A DNA stretch of 64,000 nucleotides from an uncultured Pirellula sp. (GTDB lineage Bacteria; Planctomycetota; Planctomycetia; Pirellulales; Pirellulaceae): the NCBI GenBank assembly GCA_903892355.1, contig CAITIE010000090.1, forward strand, positions 45,604 through 109,603, written 5' to 3'. Under the pieces are notes generated by a model. The model had not been told where the DNA came from. It worked only from the letters and a program-made list of their open reading frames with translations, and searched no databases. Each line of letters begins with the position of its first letter. Position 1 is the first letter of the stretch. Positions 1 to 7,644 of the stretch are shown one piece after another. A program made the position numbers and the translations under genes.

Positions 1-499
1 GATGAGCAGTAAAGTGCAACCAGCTATCGCATTGGTGACAGCATGTTGTCGGAGGGTTGAACTGTACCAGAAGATGCACATGGTTCGGCATCACGATCGC
101 ACAATCGAGATGGTATCGGTCGCCATCGAAATGCCTGAGTGACTCTATAACAATCTCGGCAAGTTCCCGATTGCGCAAGACACACTCACCATGGCAGGCA
201 TCGAGGCTTCCATGCCAAAGCTGACTGCGATATTTCAGAAATTCCGAGCGGAGGGAACTTGGTAACTTCGTGAGATCTTTGGGAGGTGGGGGGCCTTCGA
301 TTTCGATTCCATGGTCACGGAGCCATCGGCAGAGTTTGCATTGCCAAGCATCGACCACTTGCTTTGGCATCGAATCCGAAGTTCGAAAGGTGATGAAGGT
401 GGCAACGCCGGGCTGGAACCAGTGCGGCAGGTTCCTCGCGGATATGTCGATGTCGGCGTCGCGATCGAAAACACCGAATACGACGGGGTCGTTCATCAT
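1..499 (-). CDS. REP-associated tyrosine transposase (RAYT, IS200-like Y1/HUH family), 3' part outside window
   Basis: The reading frame runs from ATGATG (499/496) to the window edge without a stop, giving 165 visible residues. An AAGGGA ribosome site lies just upstream. The N-terminal part has the pattern LPHWFQPG followed by TFITFRT, and MPNHVHLLV near residue 136 holds the HxH metal-binding pair (H139, H141) of HUH nucleases. CDSWLHFTA follows, as in RAYT proteins. The catalytic tyrosine would lie beyond the edge and cannot be checked. RAYTs are domesticated single-strand transposases that act on REP palindromes; such palindromes lie directly upstream here (532-721), which supports the call. 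The family assignment is from motif recognition. Whether the gene is intact is unknown. Confidence 0.85.
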   Translation of the reverse strand, partial: MMNDPVVFGVFDRDADIDISARNLPHWFQPGVATFITFRTSDSMPKQVVDAWQCKLCRWLRDHGIEIEGPPPPKDLTKLPSSLRSEFLKYRSQLWHGSLDACHGECVLRNRELAEIVIESLRHFDGDRYHLDCAIVMPNHVHLLVQFNPPTTCCHQCDSWLHFTAH

Positions 500-531
500 T
501 TATTCCCTTTCTATCGTATGTGGATGAAAAA

Positions 532-555
532 GTAGCACGATGCTCCGCGTCGTGA
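532..555 (-). repeat. REP-like palindrome, inverted copy
   Basis: An imperfect palindrome 33 bp upstream of the RAYT start. It is the inverted counterpart of the copies at 615-721: GTAGCACGA and TCGTGA arms around a CTCCGC core. Opposite orientation relative to the next copies is typical of BIME-like arrangements of REP elements. Confidence 0.75.
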
Positions 556-614
556 AATGATATCGAGCTGTTGATTGTAGCTTGATTGGGATTCCGTGGT
601 TGTTGAGTTGGAGA

Positions 615-721
615 TCACGACGGCGGAGCGTCGTGCTACTATCGTTGCCGTTATTTCACGACGGCGGAGCGTCGTGCTACTTTCGTTCCTGTTATTTTAC
701 GACGGCGGAGCGTCGTGCCAC
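615..721 (+). repeat. Three tandem REP-like palindromes, 41-bp period
   Basis: Three near-identical copies begin at about 615, 656 and 697. Each has the arms CACGACG and CGTCGTG around GCGGAG, followed by CTAC or CCAC. The 17-bp linkers are also conserved (ATCGTTGCCGTTATTTC and a close variant), so the true repeat unit is 41 bp. The array sits between the RAYT gene and the esterase gene, in the esterase 5' region. Such palindromes are the expected substrate of a RAYT. Confidence 0.85.
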
Positions 722-802
722 GATGGTGCGGACTCTTGGTAGAATCTGTAGTGACGCTCCTGTGCCTACTCGAAATCCCACTCTCCCACCGTGAACCTTG
801 AC

Positions 803-3391
803 ATGCAAATACTTCCTAAAATACTTATCGCGCTTGTTTGGGTCGGTTGTAGCACCGCATCCGGATTTTTTGATGCCTCGGCCGATCGCGAAGTTCAGCC
901 CGGTGTGCCTCGAGGAAAGATTACCTCGGGTGAGTTCAACGACAGTCAAATTTTTCCCGGTACCAAGCGGCAGTACAGTGTTTACGTACCCGCTCAATAC
1001 GACCCAGCAGCGCCGGCGAGCTTGATGGTGTTCATGGATGGCTCCGGATACGCGCAAGCCGATGGCGCGTTTCGTGTGCCAGTCGTGTTTGACAACTTGA
1101 TCCATCAAAAGGCCATGCCGGTGACAATTGCGGTATTCGTCAATCCTGGCACCATCGCGGGTGCTAAACCCGGTGCGGCCGATCGTAGCAATCGGTCGTT
1201 TGAATACGATTCTCTCGGCGATCGGTATTCCAAGTTTCTGATCGATGAGTTCCTGCCCGTCGCACTGAAGGATTTAAATGTTTCAACGTCGGCCAAGGAT
1301 CGTGCTGTCGGTGGGATCTCTTCGAGCGGTATTTGCGCGTTCACTGTCGCTTGGGAACGTCCAGACCAATTCGGCAAAGTCCTCAGCCATATCGGAAGCT
1401 TCACGAACATCCGCGGCGGATGGGCTTATCCAGGTCTGATTCGTAAATCCAAAAGGGATCCAAAGCCGATCAAGGTCTACCTTCAGGAAGGAAAGGATGA
1501 CCTCAACAACCTCCACGGTAACTGGCCGCTCGGAAACCATGACATGGCAGCTGCGCTCCAGTTCGCGGGCTACAACTACCAATTGGTAATGACCGATGGC
1601 GGGCACAGCGGTAAATGGGGCGGTGAGGAACTGCCAACCGCCTTGCGATGGCTTTGGGATAACGATGCGAAGTCAACCGAAGTGCCGATCGTTGAAACCA
1701 AACCAAAATGGGAACCCCATCCCGATGCGATCGTGCAGGATTCGGTACCGCACGGGAAAGTGATCTCGATGGCACCATGGGAATCCAAAGTGTTCCCGAA
1801 CACCACCCGCGATTGGTCGATCTATGTCCCTGCTCAGTACAACGAGAACGAACCCGCCGCGCTGATGATCTTTCAAGACGGAGAGCGGATGCGGAATGAG
1901 AAAGGTCGTTGGCGTATACCCACCGTCTTCGACAATCTGATTGCCCGAGGCGAGATGCCGGTCACGATCGCTGTGTTTATCAACCCTGGCCACGAAACAT
2001 CAAAGCCGCTCCAAGATCAACGATTTTCCAATCGAAGCCTCGAATACGATAGCCTTGGTGATCGCTATGTTCGATTCCTCCTCGAAGAGATAATCCCTGA
2101 AGTTGAAAAGGATTATCGACTGTCCAAGGATCCTGAGATGCGAGCCATCGGAGGCTCCAGCTCCGGTGCTATCTGTGCGTTCACCGCTGCATGGGAACGC
2201 CCGGAGATGTTTCGCAAGGTCTATTCGGCCGTGGGTAGCTTTACTAATCTTCGGGGTGGCAATGTCTACCCAGCCTGGGTACGCAAGACCGAGCCTAAAC
2301 CGCTGCGTGTCTACATGTCCGATACCAGTGGCGATATCGACAACCCATTCGGCAGTTGGCCGTGGTCGAACCGTCTCATGGCATCGGCGTTGACCTACAT
2401 GGGATACGATGTTCGCCTGGATTGGCAGGAAGGGTATGCGCACAACGATGATTATGGCAGTTCGATCTTCCCGGATGCGATGCGATGGTTGTGGAGAAAA
2501 GAATCTCACAAGCCTACGTACGACACGCGCGGTGATCTGGGTGGTGATCTGACGCTACTTAATCAGTTGGTCCCCGGCGAGTCCTGGACTGTGGTTGCCG
2601 ACAAACTTGGATTCGCAGATGGACTGTGTACGGACAAGGAAGGGAATCTCTTCTATTGCGATATGAAATCGTCCGAGGTTGTGCGGATCGATGCCAAGGA
2701 TGGATCTCGCAAAACGATTGCAAAGGAGTCGGTCAGCGGTTTGGAATTCAGCCCCGACGGGAATCTTCTCTATGCATGTCAAGGTTCCAAAGATCGCGTG
2801 ATATCGATCGATGTTCAAAGCGGAGATGTCAAAGTCGTCGCGACAGGCGTTAAGCCTAATGATTTGGCGGTGACCCAAGAAGGTTGGATTTTGATCACCG
2901 AGACAGGTGCAAAGCAGGTAACTCGTATCGATCCAAAGTCAGGTGAAGTGTCCCCCGTGGATGTCGGTATTGCTCTCCCTAATGGGATTGCCCTTTCCAA
3001 CGATGGAGGCACCTTGGTGGTGTCCGATTATGGTGGCGAGCATGCTTGGACCTTTCGTGTTCATGCCGACGGAAAACTCGAAGCGAAAATGCCCAGCATG
3101 ACTTTGCGACTGCCGATCGATCAAAACGGTGAGTTTCGATTCAATGAGCCACCACCTTACATGGCATCCTCCAAGGGAGACGGTTTGGCAGTCGATCGAA
3201 AGGGACGCTATTACATTACCAGTGAACTAGGAGTGCAGATATTTGATCCGACAGGTCGAATGTGTGGTGTGCTTCCCAAACCACTCAAAGATCAGCCGTT
3301 AACCACCTGTGTTTTGGCCGGGCCCGATCATAGCACGCTTTATATTGCGAACGGGACAACGATTTATAGTCGACGACTAAAGGTGGATTAG
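803..3391 (+). CDS. Secreted protein with two tandem esterase domains and a C-terminal SMP-30/gluconolactonase-like propeller
   Basis: About 862 residues. The N-terminus (MQILPKILIALVWVGC) is a signal peptide; a GTG at 791 is an alternative start, and neither has a clear ribosome site. Residues ~35-290 and ~315-570 are two copies of an esterase D / enterochelin-esterase-like alpha/beta hydrolase. They share YVPAQY, FEYDSLGDRY or LEYDSLGDRY, and a serine elbow: GGISSSG in copy 1, GGSSSG in copy 2. Only copy 2 keeps a strict GxSxG. Candidate histidines are in GGHSGKW and YAHNDDYG. Residues ~590-866 resemble the SMP-30/gluconolactonase propeller (FADGLCTDKEGNLFYCD). The product probably hydrolyses carbohydrate esters or lactones outside the cytoplasm; the substrate is unknown. 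REP arrays flank it on both sides. Confidence 0.85.
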   Translation: MQILPKILIALVWVGCSTASGFFDASADREVQPGVPRGKITSGEFNDSQIFPGTKRQYSVYVPAQYDPAAPASLMVFMDGSGYAQADGAFRVPVVFDNLIHQKAMPVTIAVFVNPGTIAGAKPGAADRSNRSFEYDSLGDRYSKFLIDEFLPVALKDLNVSTSAKDRAVGGISSSGICAFTVAWERPDQFGKVLSHIGSFTNIRGGWAYPGLIRKSKRDPKPIKVYLQEGKDDLNNLHGNWPLGNHDMAAALQFAGYNYQLVMTDGGHSGKWGGEELPTALRWLWDNDAKSTEVPIVETKPKWEPHPDAIVQDSVPHGKVISMAPWESKVFPNTTRDWSIYVPAQYNENEPAALMIFQDGERMRNEKGRWRIPTVFDNLIARGEMPVTIAVFINPGHETSKPLQDQRFSNRSLEYDSLGDRYVRFLLEEIIPEVEKDYRLSKDPEMRAIGGSSSGAICAFTAAWERPEMFRKVYSAVGSFTNLRGGNVYPAWVRKTEPKPLRVYMSDTSGDIDNPFGSWPWSNRLMASALTYMGYDVRLDWQEGYAHNDDYGSSIFPDAMRWLWRKESHKPTYDTRGDLGGDLTLLNQLVPGESWTVVADKLGFADGLCTDKEGNLFYCDMKSSEVVRIDAKDGSRKTIAKESVSGLEFSPDGNLLYACQGSKDRVISIDVQSGDVKVVATGVKPNDLAVTQEGWILITETGAKQVTRIDPKSGEVSPVDVGIALPNGIALSNDGGTLVVSDYGGEHAWTFRVHADGKLEAKMPSMTLRLPIDQNGEFRFNEPPPYMASSKGDGLAVDRKGRYYITSELGVQIFDPTGRMCGVLPKPLKDQPLTTCVLAGPDHSTLYIANGTTIYSRRLKVD

Positions 3392-3396
3392 CATAG

Positions 3397-3421
3397 CGGT
3401 ACGACGCTCTGTCGTCGTGTA
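3397..3421 (-). repeat. REP-like palindrome, inverted and degenerate copy
   Basis: TACGACGCTCTGTCGTCGTGTA lies 6 bp after the esterase stop codon. It matches the inverted REP orientation seen at 532-555 with a few mismatches. Its position right after the stop would also let it act as an RNA hairpin that protects the 3' end of the transcript. Confidence 0.6.
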
Positions 3422-3465
3422 CGAGAAGTGATTGATTCAGTTTCAGGTGTTTAGCATGGAGTGGG

Positions 3466-3531
3466 GCACTACGGTGGAGCTTCGTGCTACGATAGTTCCG
3501 ATTGATTAACGACGGCGGAGCGTCGTGCCAC
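3466..3531 (+). repeat. Two direct REP-like palindromes, 41-bp period
   Basis: Copies at 3466-3490 (degenerate: CACTACGGTGGAGCTTCGTG) and 3507-3531 (a close match to the 615-721 copies). Their spacing is again 41 bp, and the linker resembles the one upstream of the esterase gene. The second copy ends 22 bp before the next gene's ATG. Confidence 0.75.
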
Positions 3532-3553
3532 TTTGGGTGATTGGAGTAAACGT

Positions 3554-5086
3554 ATGCTGAGCAATTCGTGTTGGTATCGTTCGATGCTTCTGTGCAGCCT
3601 GGTCGGGGTTGTGATTGTTGCTGCGTATAGCGACGTTCACTCGCAAGACGTTTCGAACGCGAGCAATCCAGTCGTCCTCGAAAACCAATTGCCTGGTAGC
3701 ACCGATTGGCAGTTGACCCGGGTGCGAGTGGACGGCAGTCGTTATCGTTCCCCTTGGATTGAGGGGTACTGTTCTAAGCAGAGCGTGAAGGCGGGAGAGT
3801 CCATCGATATCAAGGTTTCCACAAATCCGGCGCGTCCATTCAGGCTTGAGATCTTTCGAACCGGTTACTACGGCGGCGCGGGAGCGAGAAAGGTGGCGAG
3901 CATAGGTCCATTGCCGGGAAAAACGCAGGCAACTCCTACTCCAGGAGAAAAGGATTTGCACGAATGCCGTTGGGAGACAAGTTATTCGTTATCGATTCCA
4001 AACGACTGGATCAGCGGCGTGTACTTGGGTCGATTGACCACAATCCCTGAAGCGGAGCAAGAGCCGTATTGGCAGAGCTATGTGATTTTTGTAGTTACCG
4101 ATGACCGAAAATGCGATGTGTTGTTCCAGTGTTCGGATAACACGTGGCAAGCCTACAACCAATGGCCGAGCCATTACTCGGTGTATACACATCCCAAGGG
4201 GAATCAGGGGCCTTGGGCAGACGTCAGTTTTGACCGTCCCTACGGTCGAGAAGCACAATTTGATAGTGTTGTGAATGATCCGCTGACCGTGGGGGCGGGC
4301 GAGTATCTGCCGCTCGAGTTTCCGCTCGCGTATTGGCTAGAGCAACATGGTTATGACGTCTCGTACTGTTGCAACAGCGACATGGTCACGCCCGATCGTG
4401 GCTTGAAAAGCCGAGTCATGATCAGCGTCGGTCACGATGAGTATTGGGACATCCGCCAATTCCGCAGCGTGGAACGCTTGCGCGACGAGGGAGTTAGTTT
4501 GATGTTCCTATCGGGGAACAGTGTCTGTTGGGTAGCCCCATATCGAGATAGTTTCGATGGGCGAGCCAACCGGATCTTTTTTCGAGGTGGGCCTTACGGG
4601 GGCGACCGTCCCGTGGTGCAAGCACGTGCCAAGGATCACGGGCCATTCCCAGAACGAGGGCCTGATGAAGGGCTATTGATGGGGGCTCGCAATGTCGAGC
4701 CGGTCAATGGTGGAGGGGATTGGATCTGCGTCCAGCCCGAGCATTGGATATTTGAGGGGACCGGAATGAAGCGAGGGGAATCGATTCCTGGCCTCATCGG
4801 TTGGGAGTACCATGGGGATCCTGCGGACATTCCTGGATTGCAGGTCGTGGGAGCTGGGACTGCGTGGGTGAGTGGCGAGAAACCGCAGCAGTGGACAGCC
4901 ACTGTTTACGAAGGGCCCAAAGGAAATGTGGTGTTCAATGCATCGAGTATTTTTTGGGTCCAAGGCTTATCGGACCCGCCCGGGCATACTCTTCCTTGGT
5001 CGCATTGGAGCAGACCGCATGGGCCGGATCCTCGCGTACAGAGGATTACGAAAAACGTTTTGACGCGTGCTTTGCAAGGGCGTTAA
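3554..5086 (+). CDS. Secreted protein of the N,N-dimethylformamidase beta-subunit-like family
   Basis: 510 residues from ATG 3554, chosen because GGAG lies 7 nt upstream and a signal peptide follows (MLLCSLVGVVIVAAYS). An in-frame TTG at 3533 is unlikely. Family features are the beta-rich N-terminal domain (RLEIFRTGYYGG), VIFVVTDDRKCDVLFQCSDNTW and SVGHDEYW, a conserved block of the large subunit of N,N-dimethylformamidase and its many homologues. No small (alpha) subunit gene is adjacent and the protein is exported, so real formamidase activity is doubtful; the label marks the fold only. It probably acts in the periplasm on an unknown substrate. Confidence 0.8.
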   Translation: MLSNSCWYRSMLLCSLVGVVIVAAYSDVHSQDVSNASNPVVLENQLPGSTDWQLTRVRVDGSRYRSPWIEGYCSKQSVKAGESIDIKVSTNPARPFRLEIFRTGYYGGAGARKVASIGPLPGKTQATPTPGEKDLHECRWETSYSLSIPNDWISGVYLGRLTTIPEAEQEPYWQSYVIFVVTDDRKCDVLFQCSDNTWQAYNQWPSHYSVYTHPKGNQGPWADVSFDRPYGREAQFDSVVNDPLTVGAGEYLPLEFPLAYWLEQHGYDVSYCCNSDMVTPDRGLKSRVMISVGHDEYWDIRQFRSVERLRDEGVSLMFLSGNSVCWVAPYRDSFDGRANRIFFRGGPYGGDRPVVQARAKDHGPFPERGPDEGLLMGARNVEPVNGGGDWICVQPEHWIFEGTGMKRGESIPGLIGWEYHGDPADIPGLQVVGAGTAWVSGEKPQQWTATVYEGPKGNVVFNASSIFWVQGLSDPPGHTLPWSHWSRPHGPDPRVQRITKNVLTRALQGR

Positions 5087-5303
5087 ACAGATGTCATTTG
5101 TGTTAGTAGTCGTCGGGATTTCTGTATCCTAGAGTTCCAGGTTGGGGCCTTTCCGCTGGTGCCTCTATGTGTCTCGACCAAGCTTCAGGTTCGGTTGGGT
5201 CGGTAAGAATGGTTGTGCAGGCTGTTCCGACCAAGGGGATCCTACAATGGATTAAAATGGCGCAACCTTACCCCCCCGATTAGATAAACCAACCTAAGGT
5301 TTC

Positions 5304-5804
5304 ATGGCGTCTACTTTAGACAGTCGCATTTTCTGTAGATTCTTTGAGTCAAGGTTGGATCGACAGTTCATGGGATGCAATTTCCGATTCCAAAGTCGAA
5401 GGAAGCGTCGTCCGATAGGGCGTTCGGTTCGTTCGGGTGTGGCGTGTGTGGAGGCGGCGATTTGTTTGCCGGTCCTCTTCGCGATCGTACTCGTCGGCGT
5501 TGAAATCACCAACTTGATTTTTCTGAAGCAGTCGCTGTCTACCGCTGCCTACGAGTCGTGCCGAACGGCTATCCAAAGTTCAACGACTACCGTTGTTTCC
5601 AGGAGTGTTGGAGCGGCTGTTTTGGATAGCCGTGGGGTTAAATCGTACACCATTGAGTTCTCCCCGTTGGATGTCGGGATTGCAGCGCGGGGGACTGTTA
5701 TTACAGCAACCGTCAAAGCGAATTGCGCAGCGAATAGTATCGTCAAAAATGGTTATTCCCTGACCGGAACAGCGACGAGCTCTGTTGTCATGATTAAAGA
5801 GTGA
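5304..5804 (+). CDS. TadE-like pseudopilin-related membrane protein
   Basis: 166 residues. A basic N-terminus precedes GVACVEAAICLPVLFAIVLVGVE, the TadE pattern: a prepilin-like hydrophobic helix with the conserved Glu close to its start. After it come the usual LKQSLSTAAYESCRTA and a beta-rich extracytoplasmic tail. ATG 5304 is used; ATG 5370 is a plausible shorter start. It leads a set of three Tad-type genes (5304-7473) that probably share one transcript. TadE proteins are minor pilins of Tad/Flp pili, but no ATPase, secretin or Flp pilin gene lies nearby. Confidence 0.8.
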   Translation: MASTLDSRIFCRFFESRLDRQFMGCNFRFQSRRKRRPIGRSVRSGVACVEAAICLPVLFAIVLVGVEITNLIFLKQSLSTAAYESCRTAIQSSTTTVVSRSVGAAVLDSRGVKSYTIEFSPLDVGIAARGTVITATVKANCAANSIVKNGYSLTGTATSSVVMIKE

Positions 5805-5911
5805 TGAGTTAGATTTGAATCCTAGTGATCAATCGCTATCCCTTGGGCCAAGGCGTTCTTGGTTCTCGACACGGCGGTACTGATGTTTCATAGAGGCACG
5901 AGAACACAACC

Positions 5912-7000
5912 ATGAACACTGCAAATGGCTGTATTTTGAGGCAACCAGGTTTGAGTGGATTTTGGTTTCGTTCACTGAAGAAGCGTCGTGGATCCGAACG
6001 TAATCGTCGCGGTGCTGTGACGATGCTCATCGCATTCTTGATGACCGCGATGGTAGTCTTGATCGCTGTCGAAATCGATATGGCCTATCTGCATCTGTCG
6101 CGTACGGAATTACGAGCAGCGACGGATGCAGCATCGAAAGCGGCCGCGGTCACACTTTCCCAGACCCAGGACCTAGCAGCAGCCCGACGTGAAGGGATCC
6201 GTGTTGGAGGCTTGAACACGATTGGAGGAAAACCGCTCGTTTTACGAGGCTCCGATTTCATCTTTGGGAATTCGACGCGCGGCAGTGATGGGAAGTTTGC
6301 GTTCACGCCCAATGCGACGCCGTACAACGGAGTGAAGTTAACGGGCGCACTCGGCGGGAGCGGTGCGACGAGTGGTGTTAGCCTGTTCTTTGGGAACTTG
6401 CACGGGGTTACTGCATTTCAAACTCAGCATCAAGCAACATCCACGTACCTGGAACGCGATATCGTTCTGGTAATCGATCGATCGGGATCCATGGCGGGGC
6501 AGAAATGGAAGGACTTAATCGATGCAATCGCCATTTTCGTCGCTACGGTCAACGAAACCGTCACCAAGGAATACATGGGCCTCGCAAGTTACTCCAGCAC
6601 GGCCACTCAAGATGTGCAGTACACCTTGGACTTGAATGCAATCAATACGCAGGCGAAACGGCTTGTAGTTGGTGGTAATACGAGTATCTCCGCAGGTATC
6701 AGCGCGGGATACGAAATCATTAAGACCGGAAGATCCAAGCTCTTCGTCGATAGGACGATGGTGGTCATGACAGATGGACAGCACAACACGGGGGTTGAGC
6801 CGATCATACCTGCACGCGTCGTAGCGGCGGATGGAGTGGTAATCCATACCATTACCTTCGGAGCTGGTGCTGACGCGGCACGGATGTCGGCGATAGCGTC
6901 CGTTGGTCGAGGTCGGTATCTACATGCAGACAATGGGACGCAACTCAAGGCGGCATTTCGAGAAATCGCACTGACACTTAGTACGATGCTCACTGATTGA
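5912..7000 (+). CDS. TadG-like membrane-anchored von Willebrand factor A protein
   Basis: 362 residues. RRGAVTMLIAFLMTAMVVLIAVEIDMAYL (residues ~33-60) is the single TadG-type membrane helix, followed by the family's RTELRAATDAASKAAA. Residues ~180-360 form a vWA domain with an intact metal-ion site: D189, S191 and S193 in VIDRSGSM, plus MTDGQHN further on. The vWA domain should be outside the cytoplasmic membrane and bind a protein ligand through a divalent cation. It sits between two TadE-like genes, the usual genetic setting of TadG. Confidence 0.85.
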   Translation: MNTANGCILRQPGLSGFWFRSLKKRRGSERNRRGAVTMLIAFLMTAMVVLIAVEIDMAYLHLSRTELRAATDAASKAAAVTLSQTQDLAAARREGIRVGGLNTIGGKPLVLRGSDFIFGNSTRGSDGKFAFTPNATPYNGVKLTGALGGSGATSGVSLFFGNLHGVTAFQTQHQATSTYLERDIVLVIDRSGSMAGQKWKDLIDAIAIFVATVNETVTKEYMGLASYSSTATQDVQYTLDLNAINTQAKRLVVGGNTSISAGISAGYEIIKTGRSKLFVDRTMVVMTDGQHNTGVEPIIPARVVAADGVVIHTITFGAGADAARMSAIASVGRGRYLHADNGTQLKAAFREIALTLSTMLTD

Positions 7001-7068
7001 TTGAATCCGTTGGAGTTACCAGTGGCGTTCCCCATTCCTGACTAAGTGTCACCAAATAGATAGATATC

Positions 7069-7473
7069 ATGAAACGCAAAAACGATGGAAAACGTAGGCA
7101 GCCGATGGCACGCCGAGGAGCCGCGATCGTTGAATTTGCCTTGGTCGCGAGCATCATTTTTATGGCGTTCCTGGGCGCATGCGAGTTTTGCCGCCTGTCG
7201 ATGATGAGGCACTCTTTGGACAATGCTGTTTACGAGGCTGCGCGGCGGAGTATTGTGTCAGGTGCGACTGCCAGTGAGATTACGGCCAAGGCGAAGTCGA
7301 TCATGGCTACACTGGGGATCAGCAAGGTCAACGTTACGGTCGAGCCCAGTGTTATTACGGACACGACCGAATTTGTCACCGTCAAGGTTTCTGTTCCGAT
7401 GAATAGCAGTACCGACCCGAATGCACCAATGATGACTCGGTCGTTGAAAATGAGACGCGAGCGCTCTCTTTAG
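7069..7473 (+). CDS. TadE-like pseudopilin-related membrane protein
   Basis: 134 residues from ATG 7069. RRGAAIVEFALVASIIFMAFLGACEFCRL is a textbook TadE N-terminal helix with a Glu after GAAIV. HSLDNAVYEAARRSIV and a short beta-rich tail follow. It is the third gene of the 5304-7473 group and is paralogous to the 5304 gene, though shorter. Such proteins are processed or anchored like prepilins and assemble with TadG. Confidence 0.85.
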   Translation: MKRKNDGKRRQPMARRGAAIVEFALVASIIFMAFLGACEFCRLSMMRHSLDNAVYEAARRSIVSGATASEITAKAKSIMATLGISKVNVTVEPSVITDTTEFVTVKVSVPMNSSTDPNAPMMTRSLKMRRERSL

Positions 7474-7644
7474 TTGTCGGCATTGTCGTCAGTGGTGGGC
7501 GGTCTATTGGGTAAAAGCGTGCTTTTCTCAGTTGTATCGTCTTTTTCAGGTCTTCCAGGTTGAATCACTGACTTCGGCACTCTATAACGAACGAATACCA
7601 GCCACGCTCGTTCCCGCCATCGAGCACATCGCCGCGGTTCAAGC

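Noticed and set aside
615..721. Regular 41-bp repeats resembling a CRISPR array
   Set aside because: The sequence between palindromes is conserved, not unique, there are only three units and no cas gene is near. REP elements next to a RAYT explain it.
3554..5086. True N,N-dimethylformamidase
   Set aside because: Only the large-subunit fold is present, it is secreted, and no small-subunit gene is nearby.
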